The position numbers and the translations under genes are program-made. Below the pieces are notes generated by a model. It worked only from the letters and a program-made list of their open reading frames with translations. It was not told the origin of the DNA and did not search any database. Source: Pseudoips prasinana (taxonomy: Eukaryota > Arthropoda > Insecta > Lepidoptera > Nolidae). Taken from it: 64,000 bases of DNA. Numbering within the stretch: the first letter of the stretch is position 1; every line of letters begins with the position of its first letter. Below are positions 43,745-54,291 of the stretch, in pieces. The stretch is taken from assembly GCA_951640165.1 (NCBI GenBank), contig OX621253.1:31813969-31877968 (forward strand), read 5' to 3'.

Positions 43745-44478
43745 ATGGATTGTGTACATAAGGGTAAGTAGTTTTGTTTTAGTTAATTTTTATCACAGGA
43801 TCTTCATTATTTAATTTTATTAAATTAAATGTTTCGATAAAAGTGGACTTTTTCACCCATATTTTTGAATTCAATAGTCAAAATATTACATGTCCACTCA
43901 TGTCCACTCTGTAAAATCTATTTTATATGATTCTCACAAGTATCTAGTAGTAATTAGTAGAAAAAAATATTGCGAATTATTTGCACAACTAATTTTTTTC
44001 TTTTTTTTTCTTTAAACAGTTTTCACCGTCTCAAAAATGGACTTTTTTGAAGAATGGCTAAAACACCCGAAGGAAACGCGAAACGTGGAGCTCTTTCGGT
44101 TTATATCTTTGAGACATGACTTTGATGGTGTTACGGAGCAGTCCCTGAGAGACGTCAAGGTCATCATCTCAAAATATTCTTCAAAATTGGCTGAAAAGTG
44201 GAGCAGCTGTGCAAGAAATAGCAGCTGTGCAAAGAATAGCTACGAATAGAGATTTACTTAATATGTTATTGATAACATCTGACCCTGTAATAAATGGTTT
44301 AAGAGAAATTCCCCGGAAGAAAATAGGTTCATTCCCTATCGAAGTCCTAGATTTATTAGTTCAACCTAGCTTTAAGGAACAAAATGTTAATATAGTTTCT
44401 AGTTTTCATAGTTCTGCCACTCATGATCATGACTATTCAATGGATGATTCATCTGATGATAGTGATGATGAGTGATCG
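43745..44478 (+). pseudogene. Small spliced gene inside the Transib element, probably a core-deleted transposase
   Basis: Exon 1 is 43745-43763 (MDCVHK plus one base). A 256-bp intron follows with donor GTAAGT at 43764 and acceptor TTTAAACAG at 44019 after a long T-rich tract. Exon 2 continues in frame through VFTVSKMDFFEEWLKHPKE and SLRDVKVIISKYSSKLAEKW to a TAG near 44247. In the next frame a second open stretch runs to the TGA at 44473-44475, with RDLLNMLLITSDPVINGLRE and a very acidic end, MDDSSDDSDDE. An 18-bp unit, gcagctgtgcaagaaata, is tandemly repeated where the frames cross (44203-44238). AATAAA is at 44666-44671. The second stretch resembles, as I remember it, the tail that follows the catalytic Glu in Transib transposases, so I think the core was deleted and the frame shifted at the joint. 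A passenger or accessory protein is the alternative. If translated, the product could bind ends or partner without cutting, but that is speculation. Confidence 0.55.
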
Positions 44479-44728
44479 ATTTAGTTTTTAAGTAGGTATT
44501 TTATGTATCTGATATTAGATTTTATAGTTACATTTATAGTTAAATTTATTTATAAAATTGTTTAAAAAAATATTGTGTTTTTATTTCACTATACCTGCTC
44601 AAACGACCAATGGACCTCAAATAGTATTATGACCCTTATATCTTTGCTTAATAACCTCATTTATAAATAAAAATCGAAACAAATAATATTGTCCAGCTAG
44701 CTTGTTCTACACGAACCACTGTGCGGCG

Positions 44729-45549
44729 TTGTGTGTAGCACCGTAGCACTTTCGTAGATAGGCCGTAGTATATTCGTAGTAGTATCGTAGTACATAGAAT
44801 ATACTGACATAGGAGCGACGCTTTTAATAGAATATGTTATATTATAGGTTATCTAATAACTGTAAGTGTAAACATGATTATAAAGCCAGATTACTATATT
44901 CGAAGAGATTTGGCCACACAAGGAATTGAAACCTCGTTTTAGGGTTTATCTATTTTACGACGACCACGGAATGATACAAGAAAACATTTAAATATGCAAT
45001 TGTATAACACGAGACGCCATGCGTTATGCCAATGGGGAGAGCATTCCATCATTAAATTACCACAATGTCTGTAACAATTGATAGTATTATGTAATATCAT
45101 CATATTAATATGGAAATAAACTATTAATTCGATTCTATTCATCAGATTCAATTCGAAGCAAGATCGGATCCAAATAATTATCATAAAACACATGCTTATT
45201 GTTTTCTTCAATAAATATGACATTAAAATTGTAGATGTTTCTGTCTATCTTAGATCTATTCTTTATATCTCATATAATGTAGTACAAAATTAACGAATAT
45301 TAGACTTAGCATCAAACAAAAAGTCGTGTTTCAAATTAGTTTAATTAATTAACTTATTTCTAAACTTTGGGCGTCTAAAATGTTAATATAACGCAAGAAA
45401 AACATAGCCGAAACGTTAACTAGTAATCAAAGTTGGAGGTCGGTCGTGGCGGATTATATATTCATAATCCAGAACCTACCTTCGTCATCAGAAACTGTAT
45501 ATTTTATTACTGAATACATTATTCATATTAAAGATTAATATAAAGTTAT
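44729..45549. other. Unassigned; CGTAG-rich start
   Basis: 44738-44795 is rich in CGTAG words ('caccgtagcactttcgtaga') and, with 'ctacggcc' at 43472, may be the older element that the Transib hit. No gene is seen in the rest. Confidence 0.4.
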
Positions 45550-45740
45550 TGGAGGAACATTTCTACCAGAGGAGGGGCAGTAGCGTCTCTCTGTGTACTA
45601 TAGGCATCATACCGCGATCGACCTCAACTCGTCTGCCAAGCGTAGCGATTATGGCATATCCCTCCAAAGGATGGAAACAACTCTATTGTGGAAATCTTTT
45701 AGGGAGGCCTTTGCCCAGCAGTGGAACTTGTTATTTAATA
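45550..45740 (+). mobile_element. SINE-E
   Basis: 'accagaggaggggcagtagc', 'gtctctctgtgtactatagg', 'ctgccaagcgtagcgattat' and 'agggaggcctttgcccagca', the last shared with RTE. Confidence 0.78.
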
Positions 45741-46269
45741 ATTGAAATTCGGTTTTACACTGAGGTATTCCACTTATCATTTATATTCATTCTAATACTT
45801 CTCCTGCGATTACGTCCGAGTGTATTTCTTTCTTAGCTTCTTTAGTTTTGGTATAAACCAAAACTAATAACTTATTACACAAATTAAATTCACCCTATTA
45901 GATGTGGAATTTTAAAAAAGGTTTAAGGTGACTGTGTTTTACTCAGAAATTCTGCCGAGACTAATTTACTAATACAAATATCTTTAAAATTACCATCCGG
46001 AATATTAATTGTCAATTCACATCGGAAAAGGATCACATCATCATCATCATTTGTCCCCACTAATATGCTAGTGGGTTTGGTTCCCGCACTTAGTCCCGAT
46101 GTGGACCATTGTACGTGACCCATGGCAGCTTCATTCCAAAGGATAACATGTAAGGGTAATAAATAAATTAGGACGAGTATAAGATAATTTTGGTTTATTG
46201 TCTTACTTTGTCTTATTATATTTTTGTCCAATGATATGTATAATATTATAACTATCCTTATTCTTCAAT
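45741..46269. other. Unassigned; small perfect hairpin
   Basis: TAGTTTTGGT (45843-45852) pairs with ACCAAAACTA (45857-45866). No gene. Confidence 0.45.
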
Positions 46270-46440
46270 AAAAGGATAGTTTTGAAGTAAAACTTTACGA
46301 AAAGTGTGATCGGGTGTGGCGAGCGGAAGTTGAGAGGGATATATAAGTTATTTTAGATAGAAAGAGAGAGAGAGTTACGATTCGTATATTACTGTAGGTA
46401 GGGCAAGAGAGTGAGAGAGGTCCGCACACATTATATAGAG
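46270..46440 (-). repeat. Dispersed repeat, inverted relative to 4560 and 51120
   Basis: 'aagtgtgatcgggtgtggcg' and 'gaagttgagagggatatata' mirror the copies at 4560-4680 and 51120-51270. There is an AG microsatellite at 46361-46374. Confidence 0.6.
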
Positions 46441-47514
46441 AACATATTTATGTCAAAAAGTTTCTATCATACATGATAAGAAAACACGTTTTTCAGCAGC
46501 AATAGACGTATATTTAATTCTTCAGGATTACACGATTACAACACTTAGCAAAATTAATGTACTTCTGTATTATAACAAATCAGAAACACAACATACAGCA
46601 CTTGTTAAAAACCTTTCGGCTCGAGCGCTCGGTAAAGACTGCCGACCGAACTAGCGACCATTCTGAATGTCATGAACGGGAATGAACTGAATGCATCGGC
46701 CATTCCGCTCATTCACCTCTTTTAGGCATATTATATCCTTTTAATAATTATTAAATTAAATGCAAAGCAAAATCATACCTTTTTAAGTAAACAAATCACC
46801 AAAAATGTTACCAATTATTTGGAAATCATAACATACGGATTAATATAAAAATAATTATTTTCTGTACCATGGGTTCCAAATAAAAATATTAACAACTTCT
46901 CGATCAGATATACTTCCTTAGAACCATTTAACCCCTTAGTCGTACTTTTAGGGGCGAATTTCAAAGCATTTTTTCTTTGTGGATACCTGTGACATGAAAT
47001 GTAGCTACCTCCTAAATTTCGGGTCGTAACCGCAGTGATTTAGGCTCTGCGGCCGTCGTCATATATTGTCGTCATCGTTATATATTCTTAAACCCCACTT
47101 CAAAAATAAAGCTTAGAAAAACGTTTGTAGAATGCTGTTTGGTCACGTCTGTCCGTAAAGACTTACACTTTAAATTTCAAGTAGTTTTGTGCTACTTAAC
47201 GATCTTACAATGTACAAAGCCTGTAGTCAGTAGTTGTATGATAATTTATTTATTACTTTAAGCACATAAAATTGTGCAAAGGCGGACTTAACTCTCAATA
47301 CATTTTCTGCCAGTCAACCTTAGGGTGGTGCAGAGAATGCATAGTAGGTGCACAGATCATAAACATAACATTTATAGTCAACGAAACTGGACTACACAAT
47401 ACAATACTATACGATACGATAGTGCAGCTCTTGTTCTTTTTTACTACGTATGAAGTCGGGAAGAGTTAATGACGAGGTACCTCACGTAAATAATTTACGT
47501 GTTTTTCATCATCA
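46441..47514. other. No recognised feature
   Basis: About 1 kb with no gene or family that I recognise. Confidence 0.4.
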
Positions 47515-47672
47515 TATCAGCCGAAAGACGTCGACTGATGGAGAAAGGCCTCCCCCAAGGATCTCCACAATAGCCGGTCCTGCGTTGCCCGCATCCAAAG
47601 GCTTCCCGCGACCCTTGTGAGATCGTCGGTCCACCTTTTAGGGGGCCTGCCCACGCTGCGTCGGGTATTTAG
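47515..47672 (-). pseudogene. RTE LINE 3' end
   Basis: 'tcagccgaaagacgtcgact', 'ctcccgcgaccc'-like order and 'gggggcctgcccacgctgcg'. On the minus strand RSVGRPPKRWTDDLTRVAGS is readable. Confidence 0.82.
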
Positions 47673-48289
47673 ATCACCGTAAATTATTGATGACCACCTA
47701 TAGAGAAGGAAAGAAATCCAATATAACATTTATTATGAGTGTTACCCGATACAGTTTGTATAGTGTTGGCATTGGCTACATTTATAGAACATTCGAAACG
47801 TTGTTGAATACATTTATTTTTAGATATCAAAAGTCAATTTAATACGATGTACTTAAACCTGAATTTGTTACAATACATTCAAAAGCTGAAGAATACAAGC
47901 AAAATCTTTTGAAACGAATTTATATTTAGATTACAAAGGACTCCAATGGAATAGCTTTTCAATCGTACGCCAATCATCCGCCCACATTTTTCGCCGTAAT
48001 AAATTAATCAAAGTTTCTCGCTCCTTCGGTATTCATCGCCTGTAGAATCGTTCTTCGAAAAGTTCCGTTTAACTTTCCCGTTCGGTATCGGAAAGTTAAT
48101 GTTCTGTTAAAGAATTAAGGCGGTGTGATCGATGCGATCCGTGTCGGAGATGGCAACGATCAATGACGATCTACGTCTCAGACACTTTATCATGTTACAA
48201 AAAATATATAAGTGGGAAATTGGGTTGCTGGGAATTATATGAAATGCTGGTTAAAATAACGTTCTGAAATGTATTTCTATATTCTGGTG
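47673..48289. other. No recognised feature
   Basis: AT-rich and unassigned. Confidence 0.4.
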
Positions 48290-48660
48290 GAATAATGAAA
48301 TTTATTCAGCACTTGGGTATTAACATACACTTGTACTTGTGAAGCTCACAATGCAATACATAAATATAATCGAACACAGTATTAAGCAGCATCGCACGGA
48401 CTGACTAATTCAACTACCATCCATCTAGACTGCAGTTGTGCAGTCTAGATGGATGGCAACCACCAGGGTGACCTCTGTTGAGACGTTGTATGCAACCGTG
48501 TAGAAAATGCTTTGAAGTCACTAAAATATTTTGAATTAGTCCGTCCGTGCGGTCTGTTTTGTCACATATATTTTTTAAATCATAAGTAGCAATTACTACG
48601 CTATTATTGCTACAATTAGCAATTTTATTAAAATTAAAGAATTGAAGGCAACGAGCAGTG
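48290..48660 (-). repeat. Non-LTR 3' end with TTTCA tail, carrying an extra inverted segment
   Basis: Matches 36926-37160 ('tgaaatttattcagcacttg', 'acttgtacttgt', 'ccgtgcggtctgttttgtca'). About 150 bp not present in the other copy lie between, including two nested inverted repeats. Confidence 0.65.
48417..48456. repeat. Perfect hairpin, 18-bp arms
   Basis: ccatccatctagactgca pairs exactly with its reverse complement across the loop gttg. Outer arms 'gcacggactgactaattca' (48393) and 'tgaattagtccgtccgtgc' (48531) pair with one mismatch. Confidence 0.88.
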
Positions 48661-48889
48661 GGCTAGCACAGAAGGCTTAATTTAAGCGACTAATACATGG
48701 CACCCTTATGGGGTTCGAGCCACAGCTCAGGGGGCCGCTCAGGTGTTGTATCAATTTGATTTTGTCTATCTTATTTATTATTATTATTATTAATGCGTAA
48801 AACCATATGCTTTAATGTCTTGCATGCGAATTGCTACCTAAACTGTAACAAAGCCGTCAGATTTTGTTATATTTAACTGCTAAGTCTTA

Positions 48890-49010
48890 TCGATCGTCGA
48901 GGTTAAGTGCAGTTTAACGACTGTTGCCTAATGAGTAGAGCCAGTATCGACAGCTTAGCGTGCCATCCGAAACACAGAGACGCTAAGAAATAAAATCAGT
49001 TGGGTTCTTC
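48890..49010 (+). repeat. Rep-D fragment
   Basis: 'tttaacgactgttgcctaat', 'gacagcttagcgtgccatcc' and 'agagacgctaagaaataaaa'. Confidence 0.65.
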
Positions 49011-49154
49011 TATTAATAGATTAACCATGTCCCTATAAACATACCGGAGAACAAAACTGACAATGAGCGCGAATATAAATATCAATATTTCAATTGATTG
49101 TACTTGATTCTGAAGCAGAAGAAGAAGTAAAAGTTGCATACAACAAGATCCATA

Positions 49155-49345
49155 CAACTGAACGCGTTCCGCAGCGGTTAAGACAGTCGCCTCGCCAATT
49201 CGTGACCCGGGTTCGATTCCCGCGCAGGACAACTATTTGTGTGACCCATAAATAGGTGTTCTGACTCTGGATTTACATTGTGTTCGTGAATTATATGTTT
49301 GTGAAGTACCCTGCAACACGAATAAATTTCAAACGTGCAGGCGCG
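49155..49345 (+). mobile_element. SINE-B, near full length
   Basis: 'cgttccgcagcggttaagac', a B-box in 'cgggttcgattcccgcgcag', 'gacaactatttgtgtgaccc' and 'gaagtaccctgcaacacg'. The 3' end is worn. Confidence 0.78.
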
Positions 49346-49668
49346 TATTTATAAAAAAACGATTGGGTGACCAAATAAATTTGCATGTTTGTAAAGTCCC
49401 CGTGATATTTTAATTCATTTCATTAGCGCAGGCAGTGTCTTAAAAAAAAGAAAATATAAACAATAACCAAGGCTTTGAACGGCTTCTATCGAGACCTAGG
49501 CCTTTTGAAGTATTGTAATGAGTACGCGATGAATGAGGCGGAATCGATGCGGATTAGCGACAACGGCTAGGTCGACTTAGGTCTTGTGGATCAATGTCGC
49601 AAGGGCATTGCACATCAATTTGATACCTGTTGAGTGAACATTACATTTATTTATATTACTAACTGTGC
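49346..49668. other. No recognised feature
   Basis: Contains a faint SINE-B-like tail near 49380-49440 ('catgtttgtaaagtccccgt', 'gcgcaggcagtgtctt'). Confidence 0.4.
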
Positions 49669-49844
49669 CCTGCAGTTTTCCTGCGTTAAACTTGATAATT
49701 TATTGCATATGTGTTATTCGCATATGTAAGCTATATTACTACAAAGTTTCATCAAAATCCTTTCGGTAGTTTTTGCATGAAAGAGTAATCCATACATCCA
49801 TACATCCATACTCACAAACTTTTACATTTATAGTATTAGTAGGA
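49669..49844 (-). mobile_element. Helitron
   Basis: On the minus strand it starts TCCTACTAATACTATAAATG. The end is TTAG, a decayed CTAG. 'ttatgcgaa'-type words and 'ttaacgcaggaaaactgcag' place it with the common subfamily. Confidence 0.75.
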
Positions 49845-49911
49845 TTGGTAGAGAAGTACTTTTATAATATAATAATGCAACAGGCTAAATTTTGTCTATA
49901 GTCATTAATCT

Positions 49912-50080
49912 CAACGGAGACTGCACATGTCAGTCAAATGAAGTCCATTGCTGGCCAGACCTACTCAGAACATCGCCACAATGGAATTGTGATGGCCATA
50001 GTACACAGAAAGACACTGCTGCTGCTGACTTTGACTTCTACGACCCTCATGGGATGAGATTGGATGGTGGTATTCTTTGT
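49912..50080 (-). mobile_element. SINE-E
   Basis: 'atgtcagtcaaatgaagtcc', 'cgccacaatggaattgtgat', 'ggccatagtacacagaaaga' and 'cttctacgaccctcatggga' match inverted SINE-E. Confidence 0.68.
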
Positions 50081-50149
50081 CCCTCTACTAAATATTATTG
50101 CGAGTAGATGTCAGACGAACAGATCTCTAGTCTCTTAATAATAAAGTAC

Positions 50150-50228
50150 GTAAACGATCTCTTTGTTTTACTAACCCACTGTGGACGTAACTGGTGCAAA
50201 ATAAAGATTATTTTATTTTATTTATTTT
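50150..50228 (+). repeat. Retroelement 3' tail
   Basis: 'ggtgcaaaataaagattatt' (AATAAA) is followed by TTTATTTTATTTATTTTT, the same tail type as Rep-G. Confidence 0.5.
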
Positions 50229-51119
50229 TAGCATCAGCCGCAAACACGGAGCACTGAGTAATATTAAAGAATTTAAATTTATTTAGTAATTTGGAAAATA
50301 TAGGTAACGTCTAAGAATGTAACTTCGTCTAAAACAAAGTAATTATAGTATAAGTAACTAATGTGCTTTTGTCTAATACATTATGGGATGGATGACAGTT
50401 TATAGATTAAATACGAGGGTGAAATTATTAGGGATGAAGTGGGATCATTGATCGGGTCAGGGGCACTTTATGTATGTAGGTATTGGTCGAGCTAACTATG
50501 ACGTCCGAGTGGTATTGATTTTATTAGAGTTCTCTTTTTGAGCAAGCCTTCTCGTGCGGCAATTAAATGCGTCATTTTAAATAGAATTTAATATTGTCAT
50601 TCATTTAATAAAATAATTATATATAGCTTTAAGACCAGTAAGACTGTCATGGCTTAACGATTGATAGGTTTACCAACATTTTAAATGTTAGTATTGTAAT
50701 TATGACTTCAATTTAAACAATATATGTGTGTGTGTGTGTGTGTGTTTGTGTGTCCACTCATGTCTTTCACGGTCAGATTTGTTTTCTTTTTCTCTTCTAT
50801 TTTCCCTTTAAAAGGTTTCTTGTAGTATTTAAATGCTCTGGAAATGTGTATTTTTTACAAAACAAATATGTATATTTGAATGACTTACAATTATTAATAT
50901 CCCAGTATATGTAAAGTTAATATTCCTTAATTAAATAAATAAAAGTTTCAGAAATGGACACCCCGGATTGATATATGGTGTTGGTTTGAGACCGTCGGAC
51001 AAAGAAATTTATTATTTTCCATTGTTGAGATTAGATTTACGCTTTGCATTGCGAACAATGTATCAAAATTTTTTCCTACTTTGTATGTGTATGTACAGTT
51101 ATATAAAAATTAAGGAAAA
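50229..51119. other. Unassigned; TG microsatellite
   Basis: A TG repeat lies at about 50725-50746. No gene is recognised. Confidence 0.45.
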
Positions 51120-51270
51120 ATTAACTTAACTCTCTGTCTTTCTATCTTCACTAACTTTATCTCCCTCTCAACTTCCGTTCCCATCGCCCGATCACACGTT
51201 TCGTAACGCTGTCGTCCCGCATTCACCAGCTTACTTCCTATGTCACGCTAACGTAAAGAAGTTTTACTTA
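51120..51270 (+). repeat. Dispersed repeat with 'tctccctctcaactt'
   Basis: Same family as 4560-4680: 'atctccctctcaacttccgt', 'cgcccgatcacacgtttcgt' and 'gcattcaccagcttact'. Confidence 0.6.
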
Positions 51271-51504
51271 AAAATATTAATTTATTTAGGAAATTTAATT
51301 CACGATCATTTCACGAGAGATTTTTTATACATCCTAGTTGACAAACAAGTATACATATTAACAGGGTGTAAATACTAGGGGTTGAGGGATTATGGTTCGT
51401 GTCAGGGACACCTATACGTATGTAGGTCTCGGCCGAGCCAGCTATGACGCCCGTGTACTATTGATTTCATTAGTGCACTCGATGTGAACAGGCACCATAG
51501 TGTG

Positions 51505-51735
51505 ATTATTTTCTGTATGGTGACGGCATAGAATATCATCACCCCATCTCATCCCGTGGGGGTTGTAGCAATAGTCCCGAGAGAATACCTACCAGACAAC
51601 GGGCAGCTTTTTTCTGTGAACTATGACCATCGCCAACCCGTCTGCCAAACGTGCAGATTATATGGCATATTCTCTCATTCTTTTGGGAGGCTTTTGTCCA
51701 GCGGTGGACATTATTTGGCTGACATGATGAGTGTG
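51505..51735 (+). mobile_element. SINE-E, full length
   Basis: 'catcaccccatctcatcccg', 'cgtctgccaaacgtgcagat', 'tgggaggcttttgtccagcg' and 'gtggacattatttggctgac', then ATGATGA. The tail is that of RTE. Confidence 0.8.
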
Positions 51736-52431
51736 ATTATAAATGCGCCATATTAAGTAGAACAAGCTAATTTTCTTTGTTTTTAAAATCTATATTGTAG
51801 ACGCTGAGTTGTAAATGACTTGTTTTTGTGAGAAGAATTGCAATGATAACTGAGGTTAGTTTCTTTTTATAACGCTTTTATTAGCTTCATATTGCAGACC
51901 CTACAGAAAATAAAATATTGGCAACATAACTCGTAACTTTATAATTAAACAAAATCTCATATAACAGAGTACGAAGCCTGTACTTAAGCTAGCCTTCAGC
52001 CTACCCTTATTGTATTCAGACAGTAGCGAGATAATTTACGAGAATAAAGGGACGACGGGGCGACGCCGTCGCGAATAAATAATACAGATTTGGCTCTGTT
52101 TTACGTAACTTGGATGAGAGGATCGTATATATTGAAATATGTGTTTCTGTACGACGCGAAATTACTTCGGCAGGATTGCTTGAGATGTAGTATTTCAAGA
52201 GAAATAGGAAAAAGGCAATAAAGATCTGTTCTAGAAATAAAATAATTAAATAGCTGGGATACATCACATAGCGCCTAGGTGATTGTCGCTTAAACTAGCA
52301 AAGTAGTGGTTGAATCTACTGCACGCGCCACTTGCTCTGTCTCGAAATCTCCAAAAAAGGACGTCAAAAGGTTAAGGCTTACGCAACATATAATATCTGA
52401 TAAGACACGGACACACTGGCCATATGGCTAC
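51736..52431. other. No recognised feature
   Basis: No gene or repeat family recognised. Confidence 0.4.
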
Positions 52432-52580
52432 TTTTTTAATTTTTTTTAATTCACGTAGACTTTAAAAAAGCGCTTGTATATAGTCAGAACATGTTTGTAG
52501 TAATATAATTAAGTTTTCATAATTATTTCTAGTTACATAGATGGTACACGAATTGTATGAAAACATTTATATTTGATATT
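52432..52580 (-). repeat. Rep-G copy 4, inverted
   Basis: 'aattcacgtagactttaaaa', 'agcgcttgt', 'gtcagaacatgtttgtagta' and 'tgtatgaaaacattta' mirror the other copies. It is 5'-truncated. Confidence 0.7.
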
Positions 52581-52639
52581 TGGCTTCTAGTTTTTGTATC
52601 TACTTCATGAAGTTTCTTATTATATAAAATTCACGGGCC

Positions 52640-52740
52640 TTTTGGTTCAGCACTTGTCTGGTTGCCACTGTTCAGGCTCTACCTAGTTTGGGGTCAAATA
52701 ACTGTGTGTCAGTTGTCACAGGTTATTTATTTATGATAGA
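52640..52740 (+). mobile_element. SINE-A, 3' fragment
   Basis: 'tgtctggttgccactgttca', 'ggctctacctagtttggggt' and 'actgtgtgtcagttgtc'. Confidence 0.62.
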
Positions 52741-53216
52741 ACTATACAACCTATTCCTTTAAATAAAAAAAATAGGTATATAAAAAGATCTGTGGCTTGG
52801 GAAGTTCCTTGTGCTTGTTATTCAACTGAATGTAACTTGATGTGGTCATTCGAATTGTTTATGTTCGTGTATATATCCCGTTGATATTATGCGTACAGTA
52901 TTGAGATTATACTAGCAGCCGCGTAGAGCGCTTGTCTGCTCGAATTTCGTTACTAGCACGCAAACACACATGAGTATATAATAATAAAACCGTTTAAAAA
53001 GAGAAGGGACAGAATGCTTTTTACGTGACAAGTCAACTAGAACTAAAACTTTGTTGTAATAAATGTGTGCTCTTAATCTTGTAGCTCATGCGGCCTTTCC
53101 TAGTCTCCAAACGATCATATGATTGAGGTTAGAGAAAAGAGGAAGTTATACTTTATACATATTTATTTACTTACCTTATCTATATGTTTTACGTCTATTA
53201 CATATAAAGTTCAGCC
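52741..53216. other. No recognised feature
   Basis: AT-rich and unassigned. Confidence 0.4.
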
Positions 53217-53278
53217 TACGCTTCCGCTTGCATTGCGATAAAAGTTAGGCTATTTATCGCAATGCAAGCGGAAGCGTA
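53217..53278. repeat. Perfect hairpin, 26-bp arms, 10-base loop
   Basis: Arms 53217-53242 and 53253-53278 are exact reverse complements (tacgcttccgcttgcattgc...). The loop is agttaggcta. Confidence 0.92.
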
Positions 53279-53824
53279 TGTGTGACTCGGGAATGGTGTA
53301 ACTGTTTAGAAAGTTTTTATTACTATTATTACTATCTTTAAATTCTTAGGAAATACATTATCAGACACACTACGCTAATGTACCCTAAGGTATCAAAACA
53401 TTGGCCCATAAAAGTAGGTATTTATTATGGCGTGCACTGTGAAAACTTGTGATGATTCGTAATATATTGGATGCAGTAACAGTAGTACATATAATGTATT
53501 TCGTTCAAAATACTAATGCATACATGCGAATCCGAAGCGGTTTGCTATTTTATAAATTAATTCTCGCAAGCAGATATATCGCTCGGCATATGCATTAGGT
53601 ATTAAGTAAGAAATTATCGTATATTGAAGAAAAACTGCTAAAAGGATTTCTACGTATGCGTATTTAGTTTCAACTGGCAACGAGCAATGTTCTTCAGCTC
53701 AAATCTCGATTCTAGCACACGTATGTAATAGAAAGTATCCAGTAAATTCTCATGCAGTGATTATTTCTACCAGTCAACTAATACCCCAAGTCGTACAAAT
53801 AAACTTCGGTCCAAAAGGTATGTA

Positions 53825-53988
53825 TAGTTAAAATAGTACCATAATAGTATGGTGCTATTTTAACTAGACATACTTTCTAATTAGGCAATGACTAGCTATG
53901 CAAGAAATACTTCTTGCATAGCTAGTCTTTGTCTAATTTGCTACGGCTACGGCGTAACAGAAGTGACCGTTACGCCGTAACTGCGTAG
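53825..53988. repeat. Run of three hairpins
   Basis: 53825-53866: 19-bp arms, loop atag, one mismatch. 53891-53926: perfect 16-bp arms, loop atac. 53941-53988: 'ctacggctacggcgtaac' with a near reverse complement across about 10 bases. They follow one another within 165 bp, some 340 bp before the LINE. Confidence 0.85.
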
Positions 53989-54291
53989 CCTAAATTCGTC
54001 CAGAATCACTACGTGTATTAGTTGCGAGTGCGAATGTGTTTCGTGTCCGTAATACAACGATTTAGCACCGTACTCTGGCACAAATTATTATATATTAGTA
54101 AAGTTACTAAAAATACAAATAAGTAAATAAAAACCAAACTAGTTCTGGACCACAACTATAACTAATTTAAATGTTTCGTTTTTAGCTGAAAATGGACAGT
54201 ATCATTTTTAATTAAAGTTTTAGAACTAGTTGTGCCAGAAATACGTGTGTTGCAATTGTGGTGTCAATTTACGTTGTCCTATCATTTCACC

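Larger units (their letters stand above)
43488..44723. mobile_element. Transib-type DNA transposon, 1236 bp, non-autonomous
   Basis: The ends are inverted repeats of 35 bp with 4 mismatches, starting CACTGTG (left) and CACAGTG (right end read inward). CGGCG lies on both sides (43483-43487 and 44724-44728), matching the 5-bp CGNCG-type duplication known for Transib. On the left end ACAAAAACA (43519-43527) follows the heptamer after 24 bp, recalling the 23-RSS layout of V(D)J signals. Inside lies one spliced transcription unit and no DDE catalytic core. Assignment rests on ends and target, which are diagnostic in combination. The transposase family of its gene is inferred only. Confidence 0.85.

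Noticed and set aside
43488..44723. CACTA (CMC) or hAT assignment for the element
   Set aside because: CACTA elements make 2-3-bp and hAT 8-bp duplications. Here 5 bp (CGGCG) are duplicated and the ends read CACTGTG/CACAGTG, which fits Transib better.
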